Positions 53,960 to 63,883 of a stretch of DNA of 64,000 bases are shown piece by piece; position 1 is the stretch's first letter, and each line of letters opens with the position of its first letter. The notes beneath the pieces were generated by a model. The model ran no database searches. It had not been told where the DNA came from and was given only the letters and a program-made list of their open reading frames with translations. The translations under genes were made by a program, and so were the position numbers. The stretch covers positions 80,066 to 144,065 of the forward strand of contig JAHFRP010000009.1 of the NCBI GenBank assembly GCA_023266195.1. The letters run 5' to 3'. Source of the DNA: Sulfuricella sp. Lineage in GTDB: Bacteria; Pseudomonadota; Gammaproteobacteria; Burkholderiales; Sulfuricellaceae.

Positions 53960-56164
53960 ATGAAACGCAAGATCCTGGTTACCAGCGCCCTACCCTACGC
54001 CAACGGCAGCATCCATCTCGGCCACCTGGTCGAATACATCCAGACCGATATCTGGGTGCGATTCCAGAAAATGCAAGGGCACGAATGCCATTATGTCTGC
54101 GCCGACGACACCCACGGCACCCCGATCATGCTGCGCGCCCAAACCGAGGGCATCACGCCGGAAGCGCTGATCGAGCGGGTGTGGCACGAACACAAGGCGG
54201 ATTTCGACGGTTTCCATGTCGGCTTCGACAACTTCTACTCGACCAATTCCCCGGAAACCCGGCATTACGCCGACGACATTTATTTGAAGCTGAAGCAGGC
54301 CGGACTGATCGAAGTCCGCTCGGTCGAGCAGTTCTACGACCCGGTCAAGGAAATGTTCCTGCCCGACCGCTTCATCAAGGGCGAATGCCCCAAATGCCAC
54401 GCCAAGGACCAGTACGGCGACTCCTGCGAGGTGTGCGGCACGACCTACTCGCCCACCGACCTGATCGAACCCTACTCCGCCGTTTCCGGCGCCAAGCCGG
54501 TGCGGAAGTCCTCCGACCATTACTTCTTCAAACTATCGGACCAACGCTGCCGCGACTTCCTCAAACAGTGGATCGCACCGCCCCACGTCCAGGCCGAAGC
54601 CGCCAACAAACTTGGCGAATGGCTCGAAGCGGGCCTGTCGGACTGGGACATCTCGCGCGACGCGCCCTACTTCGGCTTCGAGATTCCCGACGCGCCGGGC
54701 AAGTACTACTACGTCTGGCTCGACGCCCCGATCGGCTACATGGGCAGCTTCCGGAATCTGTGCGACAAGCTCGCAGCCACCGCCGGCCAGCCCGCCGAAA
54801 GCATTTTCGACGAATACTGGAGCAAGGATTCGGCCACCGAGGTCTACCATTTCATTGGCAAGGACATCCTCTATTTCCACGCCCTGTTCTGGCCCGCCGA
54901 ACTGGAGCACGCCGGCTACCGCACGCCAACCGGGGTGTTCGCACACGGCTTCCTGACCGTCAACGGGCAGAAAATGTCCAAGTCGCGCGGCACCTTCATC
55001 ACCGCAGCCAGTTACCTGAAGCACCTCAATCCCGAGCACCTGCGCTATTACTTCGCGGCAAAACTCAACAGCAGCATCGAGGACATCGACCTGAGCCTGG
55101 AGGATTTCACCGCGCGGGTGAACAGCGATTTGATCGGGAAGTACGTCAATATCGCCAGCCGGGCGGCGGGGTTCATCGCCAAGCGTTTTGACGGGAAAGT
55201 CACGTTGCGTAACAGCGCCACGGACAGAGAGTTGCTCAACCAGCTTCACCAAGCAACCGGCAAAATCTACGCCTCATACGATGCCAGGGAATATGGCGCG
55301 GCGATACGGGAAATCATGCGCCTCACCGATTTGGCGAACCAGTATGTCGATACCAACAAGCCATGGGAATTGGCCAAGGATTCGGGCAAAGAAAGTCGCC
55401 TTCATGAAGTTTGCAGCACCTGCCTGAACGCGTTTTGCTTCCTCACCCGCTATCTCAAGCCGGTATTGCCGAGGCTCGCCGAGGATGTCGAACGATTCCT
55501 GAACGTCTCCCCTCTCAAGTGGGAAACAGCTTACACGGTTCTCCCCGAAGGCCACGCCATCAACCCCTACCAGCACCTCATGACCCGCATCGACCCCAAA
55601 CAGGTGGAATCCATGATCGAAGAAAACAAGGCATCGTTGACGCCCCCCTCCCCCGCGAGCAGGGGAGGGGCTGGGGGAGAGGGTGCGCACCCGGTGCGGC
55701 ATGGGGAGAAACAGGCTCATGCCGCAAGCCCCTCTTCCCAAGGGGGCAGCCCTCTCCCCAACCCTCTCCCGAAGGGAGAGGGGGCAAACGTGAAGGGCGC
55801 TTGTTCCGATCTGGGGGCGAACGTGGGCGCTATTGCGCCGCTTGTTTCGATCGACGATTTCATGAAAATCGACCTGCGCGTCGCGCGGATCGTCAATGCC
55901 GAGCATCTCGAAGGCGCCGAAAAACTGCTCAAGCTGACGCTCGATATCGGGGAAGAAAACCCGCGCACCGTGTTCGCCGGCATCAAGTCGGCCTACGCGC
56001 CGGAAAGCCTGATCGGCCGCCATACCGTAATGGTCGCCAATCTCGCCCCGCGCAAGATGAAATTCGGCGTATCGGAAGGGATGGTACTGGCCGCCGGCGG
56101 CGATGGCGGCCTTTATATCCTCGGGCCGGACCAGGGCGCCAAGCCGGGGATGCGCGTCAAATAA
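53960..56164 (+). CDS. metG: Methionyl-tRNA synthetase with repeat-derived linker
   Basis: MetG charges initiator and elongator tRNA-Met. The 734-residue protein has the class I HIGH motif ([15 protein letters not shown]), a zinc knuckle ([18 protein letters not shown]), the KMSKS loop ([14 protein letters not shown]), the anticodon-binding domain, and a C-terminal tRNA-binding/dimerisation domain ([15 protein letters not shown], then [19 protein letters not shown]). Residues 562-616, between ENKASL and APLVSIDDF, are encoded by a palindromic repeat. That position is a flexible linker in homologues, where only about 20 residues are normal. All catalytic parts are intact. Confidence 0.96.
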   Translation: MKRKILVTSALPYANGSIHLGHLVEYIQTDIWVRFQKMQGHECHYVCADDTHGTPIMLRAQTEGITPEALIERVWHEHKADFDGFHVGFDNFYSTNSPETRHYADDIYLKLKQAGLIEVRSVEQFYDPVKEMFLPDRFIKGECPKCHAKDQYGDSCEVCGTTYSPTDLIEPYSAVSGAKPVRKSSDHYFFKLSDQRCRDFLKQWIAPPHVQAEAANKLGEWLEAGLSDWDISRDAPYFGFEIPDAPGKYYYVWLDAPIGYMGSFRNLCDKLAATAGQPAESIFDEYWSKDSATEVYHFIGKDILYFHALFWPAELEHAGYRTPTGVFAHGFLTVNGQKMSKSRGTFITAASYLKHLNPEHLRYYFAAKLNSSIEDIDLSLEDFTARVNSDLIGKYVNIASRAAGFIAKRFDGKVTLRNSATDRELLNQLHQATGKIYASYDAREYGAAIREIMRLTDLANQYVDTNKPWELAKDSGKESRLHEVCSTCLNAFCFLTRYLKPVLPRLAEDVERFLNVSPLKWETAYTVLPEGHAINPYQHLMTRIDPKQVESMIEENKASLTPPSPASRGGAGGEGAHPVRHGEKQAHAASPSSQGGSPLPNPLPKGEGANVKGACSDLGANVGAIAPLVSIDDFMKIDLRVARIVNAEHLEGAEKLLKLTLDIGEENPRTVFAGIKSAYAPESLIGRHTVMVANLAPRKMKFGVSEGMVLAAGGDGGLYILGPDQGAKPGMRVK
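55643..55806. repeat. CCCTCTCCC palindromic repeat inside metG
   Basis: CCCCCCTCCCCCGCGAGCAG and GAAGGGAGAGGG-type arms flank a 130-base centre with two further hairpins. It is read in frame ([14 protein letters not shown], then [13 protein letters not shown]). The right end, GCAAACGTGAAGGGCGCTTG, is 95% identical to 9775-9794. The same CCCTCTCC arms occur in the copies in cusA and at 9698. Confidence 0.92.
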
Positions 56165-56200
56165 GGATCGGCTGCCGAACATGAAGCGGCGCTGCCGAGC

Positions 56201-56226
56201 GCCGTTTCCGCGCGAGCGGAAATGGC
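56201..56226. terminator. Hairpin between convergent metG and CBS genes
   Basis: GCCGTTTCCGC and GCGGAAATGGC form an 11-bp stem (one G-U pair) with a GCGA loop, between the metG stop (56164) and the CBS-gene stop (56249). Lacking a T-run, it may act as a weak bidirectional terminator. Confidence 0.45.
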
Positions 56227-56248
56227 GCGCGGCAGCGGTAAAGACGGA

Positions 56249-56845
56249 TTACCTGGCCAGTTGCGCCTGGATTTCGGCGAAGGTCTGGGCGATTTCGATG
56301 GCCTGGATTTCCACGCCGAGGAGGCGGGAAATCTGCGAAGCGGAAAAAATCCCCCGCACCCGCTGCGCCTGGCCCGCTCCCTCGACATCCACGACCATGG
56401 CGTGCTGACGGCCGGACTTTTTCAAAGTGGTGACGATGTGCCCCACTTTCGCCGACGCGATGTCCTTCATGCACAACACCTCCAGCTTTTCCTGCTGCGT
56501 CATAATGTTGCGCACCAGCACATCCTCCCGCCGCCCGCCGGCCTTCTGGATGAATTGCAGCGGCTTCTCGCCCAGGATGTCGGTCGCCGTCACCAGCCCG
56601 AGAACGGTTTCCTGATCGTCGATCACCAGCAGAAGCCGGACGCCGTGCTTGATCATCCGCTGCTGGGCGGCATCCACCGTTTTTTCCGGACCGATGGTGA
56701 CCGCCGTCACTTCTTTCAGATCGGTCATCACCCGGATCGCCGGATCGTCCAGCTTGACGTGCGCGGGTGAAATCTGCGACGGCTGGTAAAAGCTTGCGCC
56801 TTGCGCAAGGCTGCTGGATGGAAGCGGCAAGTACTCGATTATCAT
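56249..56845 (-). CDS. Two-CBS-domain protein
   Basis: The 198-residue protein consists of a short N terminus (1-40) and a CBS pair (VMTDLKEVTAVTIGPEKTVD to GLVTATDILGE, and RNIMTQQEKLEVLCMKDI to GIFSASQISRLLG). CBS pairs bind adenine nucleotides such as AMP or ATP and regulate a partner protein or channel. No effector domain is attached, so it probably acts in trans. It has no membrane or signal segment and is convergent with metG. Confidence 0.9.
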   Translation of the reverse strand: MIIEYLPLPSSSLAQGASFYQPSQISPAHVKLDDPAIRVMTDLKEVTAVTIGPEKTVDAAQQRMIKHGVRLLLVIDDQETVLGLVTATDILGEKPLQFIQKAGGRREDVLVRNIMTQQEKLEVLCMKDIASAKVGHIVTTLKKSGRQHAMVVDVEGAGQAQRVRGIFSASQISRLLGVEIQAIEIAQTFAEIQAQLAR

Positions 56846-57000
56846 GACGGAACTCCTGAGAGCAGTGGTTAGTGGTTGAAAACCACGGCAAAAAACGCTT
56901 CCAAAAAAACTTGTGCCGATTATAATTAGGATGCGCGTGTCTTTTTATACATGCCAATCAGATGCATCAATTCGCTAAATTTCATTTTAGAGGAAATATC

Positions 57001-57126
57001 ATGCTACAAGTCTTTTTGGGCTCCAGCACCGGCATTCTGTCCATCCTCACCATTTTGGGCGCCACCACCACCGTTGGCGTATGCGCCATCGTCTGGTACG
57101 TCAAATCGGGCAAAAAGCAATCCTGA
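57001..57126 (+). CDS. 41-residue single-helix membrane protein (DUF3149-like)
   Basis: The frame ATG 57001 to TGA 57126 encodes a protein with one membrane helix (ILSILTILGATTTVGVCAIV) and a short basic tail (WYVKSGKKQS). Size and layout match DUF3149-type small membrane proteins of Betaproteobacteria. A GAGG ribosome-binding site lies upstream (AGAGGAAATATC). It is too short for common ORF thresholds. The alternative longer frame from 56951 in another phase is not protein-like. Function is unknown. Confidence 0.7.
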   Translation: MLQVFLGSSTGILSILTILGATTTVGVCAIVWYVKSGKKQS

Positions 57127-57144
57127 CCCGCTTCGGGATCAATC

Positions 57145-57178
57145 CACGGGCCGCCGAACCAAGCGCGGCCGGCCCGTG
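57145..57178. terminator. Hairpin between the DUF3149-like gene and rppH
   Basis: CACGGGCC and GGCCCGTG form an 8-bp perfect stem with an 18-base loop that can close further (GCCG and CGGC). It lies between two convergent genes. There is no T-run; a convergent terminator function is plausible. Confidence 0.4.
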
Positions 57179-57186
57179 CAGCACCC

Positions 57187-57672
57187 TCAGCCTTCCCTGC
57201 CGACCCCTAGGTAGCCCGCAAGCTCATTCAGGGCCAGGCGGTAAACCTCGCGCTTGAACTCGATCACCGATTCCAGCGGCACCCAGTAATGGTGCCAGCG
57301 CCAAGCATCGAACTCGGGATGGGATGAGGCGCGCAGCGACACGTCGCAATCGCGCCCGGTCAGGCGCAGCAAAAACCAGATCTGCTTCTGACCCTTGTAA
57401 CTGCCACGCCATTCCCGCCGCACCCAATTTTGCGGCACGTCATAGCGCAGCCAATCCCTGGTGCGGCCAAGGATTTTCACATGCTGCGCGCGCAGCCCAA
57501 CCTCTTCCTCCAGCTCCCGAAACATCGCCTGCTCGGGGGACTCCCCCAGCTTGATGCCGCCTTGCGGGAACTGCCAGGAATGCTCCTTGATACGCTTGCC
57601 CCAGAAAACCTCATTTTTTGCATTGCATAGAATGATGCCGACATTGGGGCGATAACCGTCCCGGTCTATCAT
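57187..57672 (-). CDS. rppH: RNA pyrophosphohydrolase (Nudix)
   Basis: RppH removes pyrophosphate from the 5' end of mRNA and starts RNase E-dependent decay. The 161-residue protein begins [17 protein letters not shown] and has the Nudix box [23 protein letters not shown] (20 residues plus GL) in about residues 38-60, then [17 protein letters not shown] and [11 protein letters not shown]. All match bacterial RppH/NudH. It reads toward the DUF3149-like gene. The proS gene, normally its divergent neighbour, lies about 1.2 kb to the right beyond a repeat and a spermidine-synthase-like gene. Confidence 0.95.
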   Translation of the reverse strand: MIDRDGYRPNVGIILCNAKNEVFWGKRIKEHSWQFPQGGIKLGESPEQAMFRELEEEVGLRAQHVKILGRTRDWLRYDVPQNWVRREWRGSYKGQKQIWFLLRLTGRDCDVSLRASSHPEFDAWRWHHYWVPLESVIEFKREVYRLALNELAGYLGVGREG

Positions 57673-57843
57673 TTGAGAAAACCTCGAATCCGTTAAGTTA
57701 ACGTAATTTTTTCACATTTCCCCCGGCAATGAAAGCCAAACCGGAAATAACCATGACGCCGATCAGGCTTCGGGAAGAAGCAAAACCGGCTATTTGACTG
57801 ACGGGAAAACGCTGGTAGTCAGTCAATATGAAACAAAGACATT

Positions 57844-57940
57844 CCCCCCTTTGAAAAAGGGGGGCTAGGGGGGATTTAGCAACGCCACAAAAGCTACCAC
57901 CGTTAAATCCCCCTCAATCCCCCTTTTTCAAAGGGGGAGG
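57844..57940. repeat. CCCCCTTTGAAAAAGGGGG repeat, intergenic copy
   Basis: This repeat has the same family structure as 36556-36637: a left C-run/G-run hairpin, GGGGGGATTTA and TAAATCCCCC inner arms, and a right hairpin with TTTTTCAAAGGGGGA. It lies in the 299-bp gap between rppH and the spermidine-synthase-like gene, close to the stop codon of the latter. Confidence 0.9.
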
Positions 57941-57971
57941 CGGTCAGCCTTGCCGCCGCCCCGTGTCACCG

Positions 57972-58760
57972 TCAGATCAACAATCTTTTTTCCGTATGGG
58001 CATTGAGGCTGCGCAACCCCTCGATGAACTTGAGGAATTCCAGGCCGTAGGCCTGCTCCAGCACCTTGGCGCGCGCACGCAAATCGTCCCAGCGCGGATT
58101 GCACGGGCTGCGCTTGAAGCCGAACACGGCGACGTTGCCGTGCTTCTCCGACGGCAGGCGCAGCACCAGGCCGTCGAAGCTGGTTTCGATGCGCTGCACG
58201 TAGACGTCCAGGTTCTTGTCGCTGCCCCACAGATTGACCGCCAGCACGCCCCGCTCGCCCAGCGCCGCGGCGCAATCGTCGTAGAAGCGCTGGGTGATCA
58301 GGGTTTCAGCCAGGGCGGCGCCGTCGAAGCCGTCGACCATCAGCACGTCGGCGCTGTCCGGATGGCCGGCGACGTATTCGCCGCCTTCGCCGATCACCAC
58401 TTCCAGCCGGTCGTCGTCGGCCGGAAGGTGGAAATAGGAACGCGCGGCGGCCACCACCTGCGAATTGAGCTCGACCGCCGCGATGCGTGCCGCCGGCATG
58501 CGATGATAGACGTACTTGGCCAGCGACCCGCCGCCCAACCCGATCATCAGGAACCGCACCGGCGCCGGATGGAACAGCAGAAAAGCCATCATGCTGCGGG
58601 TATAGGCGAGTTCGAGATCGTTGGGCGCGGCGATGCGCATCGCGCTCTGCACCGTCCGGCTGCCCAGATGCAGCGAGCGCACGCCGTCCTGCTCGCTCAC
58701 GTCCACCACATCACCGGCTTCCACCGCCTTGTGGATGCGCCGCCTCGAAAAGAAACTCAT
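57972..58760 (-). CDS. Spermidine-synthase-like class I methyltransferase-fold protein
   Basis: The 262-residue protein has the polyamine-synthase/SAM-binding pattern: MIGLGGGSLAKYVYHRMP (motif I), VELNSQVVAAAR (acidic end of strand 2), ADVLMVDGFDGAAL (post-motif aspartate), and VNLWGSDKNLDVYVQRI. The GGGDGG loop of true spermidine synthases is GLGGGSLA here, so SpeE activity is not certain. ATG 58760 follows GGTGG at a good distance; the frame from 58859 adds an unrelated leader overlapping proS promoter. It is divergent from proS. Confidence 0.78.
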   Translation of the reverse strand: MSFFSRRRIHKAVEAGDVVDVSEQDGVRSLHLGSRTVQSAMRIAAPNDLELAYTRSMMAFLLFHPAPVRFLMIGLGGGSLAKYVYHRMPAARIAAVELNSQVVAAARSYFHLPADDDRLEVVIGEGGEYVAGHPDSADVLMVDGFDGAALAETLITQRFYDDCAAALGERGVLAVNLWGSDKNLDVYVQRIETSFDGLVLRLPSEKHGNVAVFGFKRSPCNPRWDDLRARAKVLEQAYGLEFLKFIEGLRSLNAHTEKRLLI

Positions 58761-58867
58761 TTTTCCACCCTGCAAATAAACCGCGGGCATTATAACGCCC
58801 CGCCCTGTCATCCCGCTCATTTTCAAAGTAAAATTGGCGGCTTTGAAGATTTCGGACATTACCCATC

Positions 58868-60583
58868 ATGCGCGCATCCCAATTTTTCCTCTCCACCCTC
58901 AAGGAAGCCCCGGCCGAAGCCGAACTGGTCAGCCATAAACTCATGCTGCGCGCCGGCCTGATCAAACGCCTCGGCAGCGGCCTGTATACCTGGATGCCGC
59001 TCGGGCTCAGGGTGTTGCGCAAGGTCGAGACAATCGTGCGCGAGGAAATGAACCGCAGCGGCGCGATCGAGCTCCTGATGCCGGCGGTGGTACCGGCCGA
59101 ATTGTGGCAGGAGACCGGGCGCTGGGACGTGTTCGGGCCGCAGATGCTGAAAATCAAGGATCGTCATCAGCGCGATTTCTGCTTCGGACCGACGCACGAG
59201 GAAGTGATTACCGACGTGGCGCGCAAGGAGATTCGCAGCTACCGCCAGCTGCCGGTAAATTTCTATCAGGTGCAGACCAAGTTCCGCGACGAAATCCGTC
59301 CGCGCTTCGGCGTCATGCGCGCGCGCGAATTCGTGATGAAGGACGCCTATTCCTTCCACGCCGACTTCGCCAGCCTGGAGCAAACCTACCAGGTGATGCA
59401 CGCCACCTACAGCCGCATCTTCGCCCGCCTCGGTTTGCAGTTCCGCGCCGTGGCGGCCGATACCGGCGCAATCGGCGGCACCGGCTCGCACGAGTTCCAC
59501 GTGCTGGCGGATTCCGGCGAAGACGCCATCGCCTTCTGCCCCGAATCCGGCTACGCCGCCAACGTCGAGCTGGCCGAAGCGGTTTCCCCCGCCGCGCCGC
59601 GCCCGGCGCCGGCCGCGGCGATGCAGAAGGTCGCCACGCCCGGCAAGCACAGCATCGAGGAAGTCTGCGAATTTCTCCAGGTGCCGGCCGAAAAAACCGT
59701 CAAGACCCTGCTGATGGAAGGCCGCGATGGCGGCGTAGTGGCGCTGCTCCTGCGCGGCGACCATCAGCTCAACGAAATCAAGGCCGGCAAGCTGATAGAG
59801 CTCGCCGAGCCGCTGCGTTTCGCCGGCGACGCGCAAATCCGCGCCGCCGCCGGCTGCAACGCCGGATCGCTGGGCCCGGTCGGCCTCGACATCACCGTCA
59901 TCGCCGACCGCGCCGTGGCCGCCATGAGCGATTTCGTCTGCGGCGCCAACGAAGACGGCTTCCACCTCACCGGCGTCAACTTCGGCCGCGACCTGGCGGA
60001 ACTGGCCGAAGTGGTGGATATCCGCAACGTGGTGGAAGGCGACGCCAGCCCCGACGGCAAGGGCACGCTGGAACTGTGCCGCGGCATCGAAGTCGGCCAC
60101 ATCTTCCAGCTGCGCACCAAGTATTCCGAGGCGATGAACGCGACATTCCTCGACGAAACCGGCAAGGAAAAGGTCATGGAAATGGGCTGCTACGGCATCG
60201 GTGTTTCGCGCATCGTCGCCGCCGCCATCGAGCAGGGCCACGACGACCACGGCATCGTCTTCCCGGCGGCGATGGCGCCGTTCCAGCTCGCCATCGTGCC
60301 GATCGGCCTGAACCGCAGCGCCCTGGTGCGCGAAACCACCGACCAGCTCTACGCCGAGCTCACCGCCGCCGGCATCGAAGTGCTGCTGGACGACCGCGAC
60401 GAGCGTCTCGGCGTGATGTTCGCCGACCTTGAACTGATCGGCATTCCGCACCGCATCGTGATCGGCGAGCGCGGGCTGAAGGACGGCAATATCGAATACC
60501 AGGCGCGACGTGACGAGAAACCCGGCATTATTCCCTTGCAAAACATCGTGAGTCACATAAAATCGGTGACATGCGCAAGCTGA
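58868..60583 (+). CDS. proS: Prolyl-tRNA synthetase with editing domain
   Basis: ProS charges tRNA-Pro. The 571-residue bacterial-type enzyme starts [20 protein letters not shown]. Class II motifs are present: [14 protein letters not shown], motif 2 near [20 protein letters not shown], motif 3 [17 protein letters not shown]. The YbaK-like editing insertion (about residues 235-390) that removes mischarged Ala is included. A C-terminal anticodon-binding domain follows. The next gene starts 13 bp before its stop, so translation is coupled. Confidence 0.96.
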   Translation: MRASQFFLSTLKEAPAEAELVSHKLMLRAGLIKRLGSGLYTWMPLGLRVLRKVETIVREEMNRSGAIELLMPAVVPAELWQETGRWDVFGPQMLKIKDRHQRDFCFGPTHEEVITDVARKEIRSYRQLPVNFYQVQTKFRDEIRPRFGVMRAREFVMKDAYSFHADFASLEQTYQVMHATYSRIFARLGLQFRAVAADTGAIGGTGSHEFHVLADSGEDAIAFCPESGYAANVELAEAVSPAAPRPAPAAAMQKVATPGKHSIEEVCEFLQVPAEKTVKTLLMEGRDGGVVALLLRGDHQLNEIKAGKLIELAEPLRFAGDAQIRAAAGCNAGSLGPVGLDITVIADRAVAAMSDFVCGANEDGFHLTGVNFGRDLAELAEVVDIRNVVEGDASPDGKGTLELCRGIEVGHIFQLRTKYSEAMNATFLDETGKEKVMEMGCYGIGVSRIVAAAIEQGHDDHGIVFPAAMAPFQLAIVPIGLNRSALVRETTDQLYAELTAAGIEVLLDDRDERLGVMFADLELIGIPHRIVIGERGLKDGNIEYQARRDEKPGIIPLQNIVSHIKSVTCAS

Positions 60584-61224
60584 TCTGCCTTTTCCTGCTG
60601 TCGTTCAGCCTGCCGGTCTTCGCCGGCAGCCAGGCTTACGAACCGCTGAGCGCCAGCGTGCAGGCCGCGCTGCAAAAAGCCATCAGCGACAGCGCCGCGC
60701 CGCGGCTGATTTTCGCCTCGCAGACCGAGGGCTACAACTGGCTGGCGGAAATGTCGCTGCGGCTGGAAAAGCGCATTCCCGACAAGACGGTGCGCATCGA
60801 TTTCCTCAAGACCGTCCAATACGAAGCCACCCGCGCCGGCCTCGATCCGCAACTGGTGCTGGGCCTGATCCAGGTGGAAAGCGGCTTCAAGAAATATGCC
60901 CTGTCCGGCGCCGGAGCGCGCGGCTACATGCAGGTCATGCCGTTCTGGGTCAAGCAGATCGGCACATCCGAGCAGAACCTGTTCCACCTGCGCACCAACC
61001 TGCGCTACGGCTGCACCATCCTGCGCCACTACCTCGACATCGAAAAAGGCGACCTGTTCCGCGCCCTGGGACGCTACAACGGCAGCCTGGGCCGGCCGGA
61101 ATACCCCAACCTGGTGGTCGGTGCATGGCGCAACGGCTGGAGCTATCCGGGCAGGATCGGCAGAACGGCGACAAACGGAAACGACACCCAGCCCCAGCAT
61201 CGCGACCGCGCCAACCCGTCGTGA
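60571..61224 (+). CDS. Secreted lytic transglycosylase (SLT domain)
   Basis: The 217-residue protein has a signal peptide ([17 protein letters not shown]). The soluble lytic transglycosylase domain contains the catalytic Glu in [13 protein letters not shown] and the later [13 protein letters not shown] and [11 protein letters not shown]. It cleaves peptidoglycan glycan strands to give 1,6-anhydromuropeptides. It overlaps proS by 13 bp and is overlapped by the bacteriohemerythrin GTG start, so the three genes form one unit. The C-terminal 30 residues are low-complexity and not part of the SLT fold. Confidence 0.92.
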   Translation: MRKLICLFLLSFSLPVFAGSQAYEPLSASVQAALQKAISDSAAPRLIFASQTEGYNWLAEMSLRLEKRIPDKTVRIDFLKTVQYEATRAGLDPQLVLGLIQVESGFKKYALSGAGARGYMQVMPFWVKQIGTSEQNLFHLRTNLRYGCTILRHYLDIEKGDLFRALGRYNGSLGRPEYPNLVVGAWRNGWSYPGRIGRTATNGNDTQPQHRDRANPS

Positions 61225-61640
61225 GCAAACACCACCTGATCTGGAACGAAAACGTCCATCCCGTCGGCATCGCCGCGATCGACCGCCAGCACCGCGAAAT
61301 CATCGAGCGCGTCAACCTGATCTCCGACATGGTCGCGCAAGGCAACCGGCACGAGGCAACGCAGGAAGAGATGGAAGACCTGATCCTATTCACCGTCGAA
61401 CATTTCGCCCTGGAAGAGAGGCTCATGGCGGAATACGGCTTCCCCGGCCTGGACACCCATATCGCGGAACACGCAATTCTGTTTCAGCAAATCGACAATC
61501 TCAGAAACGCCCTGCGTACCCCCAACCCGACCAAAGCGGCCCTGGTTTCGGCTTTCCTCACCGACTGGGCAGAACAACATATCCTGCACTCCGACAAGGA
61601 AATCGGTGCGTTCCTGGCTGCGCGGGGGTGTAGTCAATAG
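61221..61640 (+). CDS. Bacteriohemerythrin
   Basis: The 139-residue four-helix protein carries the complete diiron ligand set: H in NVHPVGIAAIDRQHREI, H and E in VEHFALEERLM, HIAEH, and HILHSDKEI. It binds O2 at a non-heme diiron centre for oxygen sensing, storage or delivery. The start is GTG 61221, which overlaps the preceding TGA (GTGA). Extending upstream to ATG 61125 would only add a basic leader overlapping the previous gene. Hemerythrins are frequent in microaerophilic Betaproteobacteria. Confidence 0.92.
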   Translation: MSKHHLIWNENVHPVGIAAIDRQHREIIERVNLISDMVAQGNRHEATQEEMEDLILFTVEHFALEERLMAEYGFPGLDTHIAEHAILFQQIDNLRNALRTPNPTKAALVSAFLTDWAEQHILHSDKEIGAFLAARGCSQ

Positions 61641-61891
61641 TCGATCCGACGGGTCAACTCCCAGCGATGGGATTGGAAGCTTTCGGCTGGGGAAACGTCC
61701 GCGCGGAGTGGCCCCCTTGCCGCGTGGGAGCGTAGATAGCCCATGAACATGCTGGCGAACACCAACGTTCTTACTTGAAGACTTCCTGATTCTGGGGTAA
61801 GCAACTGGACGACCGGCTACTTTTCCCGCTATGTCAAAACACAATCACGCCACCTGGCATCTGGAATTCGAATATTGTTAGAGGGTAGTAA
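61641..61891. other. Gap before the Mrr/NTPase gene
   Basis: These 251 bp show no gene, repeat or clear terminator. The left part retains the high GC of the core genes. From about 61740 onward base composition shifts to the AT-richer level of the next gene, which suggests that the boundary of a transferred segment lies here. Confidence 0.4.
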
Positions 61892-63883
61892 ATGGCCGAT
61901 TATGACTTTCATCAGTTATCTCCGCATGACTTTGAAAATATGGCGAGAGACTTGCTTCAAGCTGACTGGGGCATAATTCTTGAAAGTTTCAAGACCGGCA
62001 AAGATGGCGGAGTCGATTTCAGATATGCCCAGACAAATTTGCGCATTGTTGTTCAATGCAAACATTACGTCCGTACTGGGTTGGCGGGGCTGCTTCGTGA
62101 CCTCGTCAGGGAAGCTGTCAAGGTTTATAACCTTAAACCACAACGTTATGTTCTCGTGACTTCTGTGCCACTTTCGCCAGCGAACAAGGATGAAATAGTC
62201 AAGATCATCGGCGCCACCATACTGAATCCCGGTGACATATTGGGGCAAGATGATCTTAATAACCGACTTACCCAACACCCAGCGATCGAAGGACAACACT
62301 ACAAGCTGTGGTTGGCAAGCCGTGCTGTATTAGACCGGGTACTGAACAATTCGGTTATCACTCAAAGCGAATTCAAGGTTCGGTCGGTCTATAAGGACAT
62401 CCCTCGCTATGTCCAGAGTAACGCATTCCCACGAGCGCTCGAAATATTGAACCGTGATCGAATTGTGATTGTTGCTGGCCCACCTGGAGTTGGGAAAACT
62501 ACTCTGGCTAATTTGCTTCTTTACGAACACCTTGAGAAAGGATACCACGCTGTTGTTATACAACGAGATATACAAGAAGGACAGACACGATTTCAAGAAG
62601 GAGAATCACAGATATTCTACTACGACGATTTCATGGGAGCGACTTTCCTTGGCGACCGTGGAGCCGCATTTAACCACAATGAAGATCGCTTGCTGATTGA
62701 TTTCATCGCTATGGTACGGTCTTCCCCAAACGCACGCCTAGTTCTGACCACACGCGAACATATCTTGAGTCAGGCACTCGAAAAATCGGAGCGCATGCGG
62801 CATTCAGAGATTGGTGACCACCGGGTAATTTTGCAGATGTCCGATTATACCTTCGGACAGCGAGCCGAAATCCTATACAACCATCTTTACTTTAGTGAGT
62901 TGCCTGTTGGATACCAAGACGAGCTTCTGCGAGGCGAGTTCTACTTTCAGATCATCAGACACCATAAGTACAACCCGAGGCTGATCGAATGGCTTTCAAC
63001 ATATCGTCGGGTTAAGAATGTAGCTGTCGCCGACTACAGAGATTTTGTTCTCAGCCTTTTGCAAGACTCGGCAGAAATTTGGCGTCACGCCTATGAGAAC
63101 GAAATTAGTGATGCTGGACGAACCTTCTTACTGGCTCTTTTTACCCTGAACGGCAAAACTGGTTTAACCATATTGGAGAAGGCATTCACGGCATTGCATA
63201 CAGCCCGCGCCGAACGATATGGCTTTCAGCGTCGGCCTGAGGATTTTAGAGTCGCCTTTCGCGAGCTTGCTGGCGCTTTCATCAAGCACTCCTCGGCGAG
63301 TTCGGTCGAGGTTCTCGATCCGTCTGTTCTTGATCTGCTAATTGCTGTGGTTCGCAATACAACAGATAACGCCATTGATTTGATTAGCGGCGCAAACAGT
63401 TTCGACCAAATAGCGCGTGTCTGGTCATTTGCTAATTCAGCACAGGGGCAAAGTGTCATGTCGGCATTGTCTACGAAGGCGGAACAAGTCGCTGCAAGCA
63501 TCGAACCTCGTTTATACGATCCTCGTAAGGTACCGATGGGGAACGGAAATATCGCCTACGTAGGAATGACATTTGAAAAACGACTTGCCGTTTTAATAGA
63601 AATTGCAGATCATTTCCAGCACCCACGGTTTTTACAACTCATTAAAAAGCTATTTGACCGGTTGAAGGTTGAGTGGCGGACAGAGGCTGTCAATATCAGC
63701 GACGGTATCGAAATCTTGAGATCCTTTAACAGAATTTGCTGGCCTACTCTAGATACAATCCCTGACATTTTTTTTGGTTGTCGCGACGCAGTAATAGCTG
63801 AAGCGGAGAAAGGTTGCCCGTCGGATAACTTGAGGGAGCTTATTTCAGTGCTACCCAGTGATGAGATCGAAGAAGACCTGTAA
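61892..63883 (+). CDS. Mrr-type nuclease fused to a P-loop (STAND-like) NTPase, probable defence protein
   Basis: The 663-residue protein has an N-terminal PD-(D/E)XK nuclease of the Mrr type: E31, GKDGGVDF with D42, and VVQCKHY with Q55 and K57. A P-loop NTPase follows: Walker A AGPPGVGKTTL near residues 196-206, a Walker B-like segment YYDDFMG near 247, and an Arg in LVLTTREH near 287, as in STAND-type sensors. The C-terminal half (about 330-663) is helical with no known motif. The architecture fits sensor NTPases that cut DNA on phage infection. Codon use is markedly AT-richer than neighbours, indicating transfer. Confidence 0.82.
   Translation: MADYDFHQLSPHDFENMARDLLQADWGIILESFKTGKDGGVDFRYAQTNLRIVVQCKHYVRTGLAGLLRDLVREAVKVYNLKPQRYVLVTSVPLSPANKDEIVKIIGATILNPGDILGQDDLNNRLTQHPAIEGQHYKLWLASRAVLDRVLNNSVITQSEFKVRSVYKDIPRYVQSNAFPRALEILNRDRIVIVAGPPGVGKTTLANLLLYEHLEKGYHAVVIQRDIQEGQTRFQEGESQIFYYDDFMGATFLGDRGAAFNHNEDRLLIDFIAMVRSSPNARLVLTTREHILSQALEKSERMRHSEIGDHRVILQMSDYTFGQRAEILYNHLYFSELPVGYQDELLRGEFYFQIIRHHKYNPRLIEWLSTYRRVKNVAVADYRDFVLSLLQDSAEIWRHAYENEISDAGRTFLLALFTLNGKTGLTILEKAFTALHTARAERYGFQRRPEDFRVAFRELAGAFIKHSSASSVEVLDPSVLDLLIAVVRNTTDNAIDLISGANSFDQIARVWSFANSAQGQSVMSALSTKAEQVAASIEPRLYDPRKVPMGNGNIAYVGMTFEKRLAVLIEIADHFQHPRFLQLIKKLFDRLKVEWRTEAVNISDGIEILRSFNRICWPTLDTIPDIFFGCRDAVIAEAEKGCPSDNLRELISVLPSDEIEEDL

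Noticed and set aside
56951..57214. 87-codon frame overlapping the DUF3149-like gene
   Set aside because: It has Pro/Ala/Ser-rich composition without a fold and no ribosome-binding site; the 41-residue hydrophobic frame is better supported.
36556..57940. CRISPR-like arrays from the C-run/G-run and CCCTCTCC repeats
   Set aside because: Units are palindromic, scattered singly and lack regular spacers; no cas genes are present.
58859..60556. 565-codon minus-strand frame
   Set aside because: It is antisense to proS, whose class II motifs are unambiguous.
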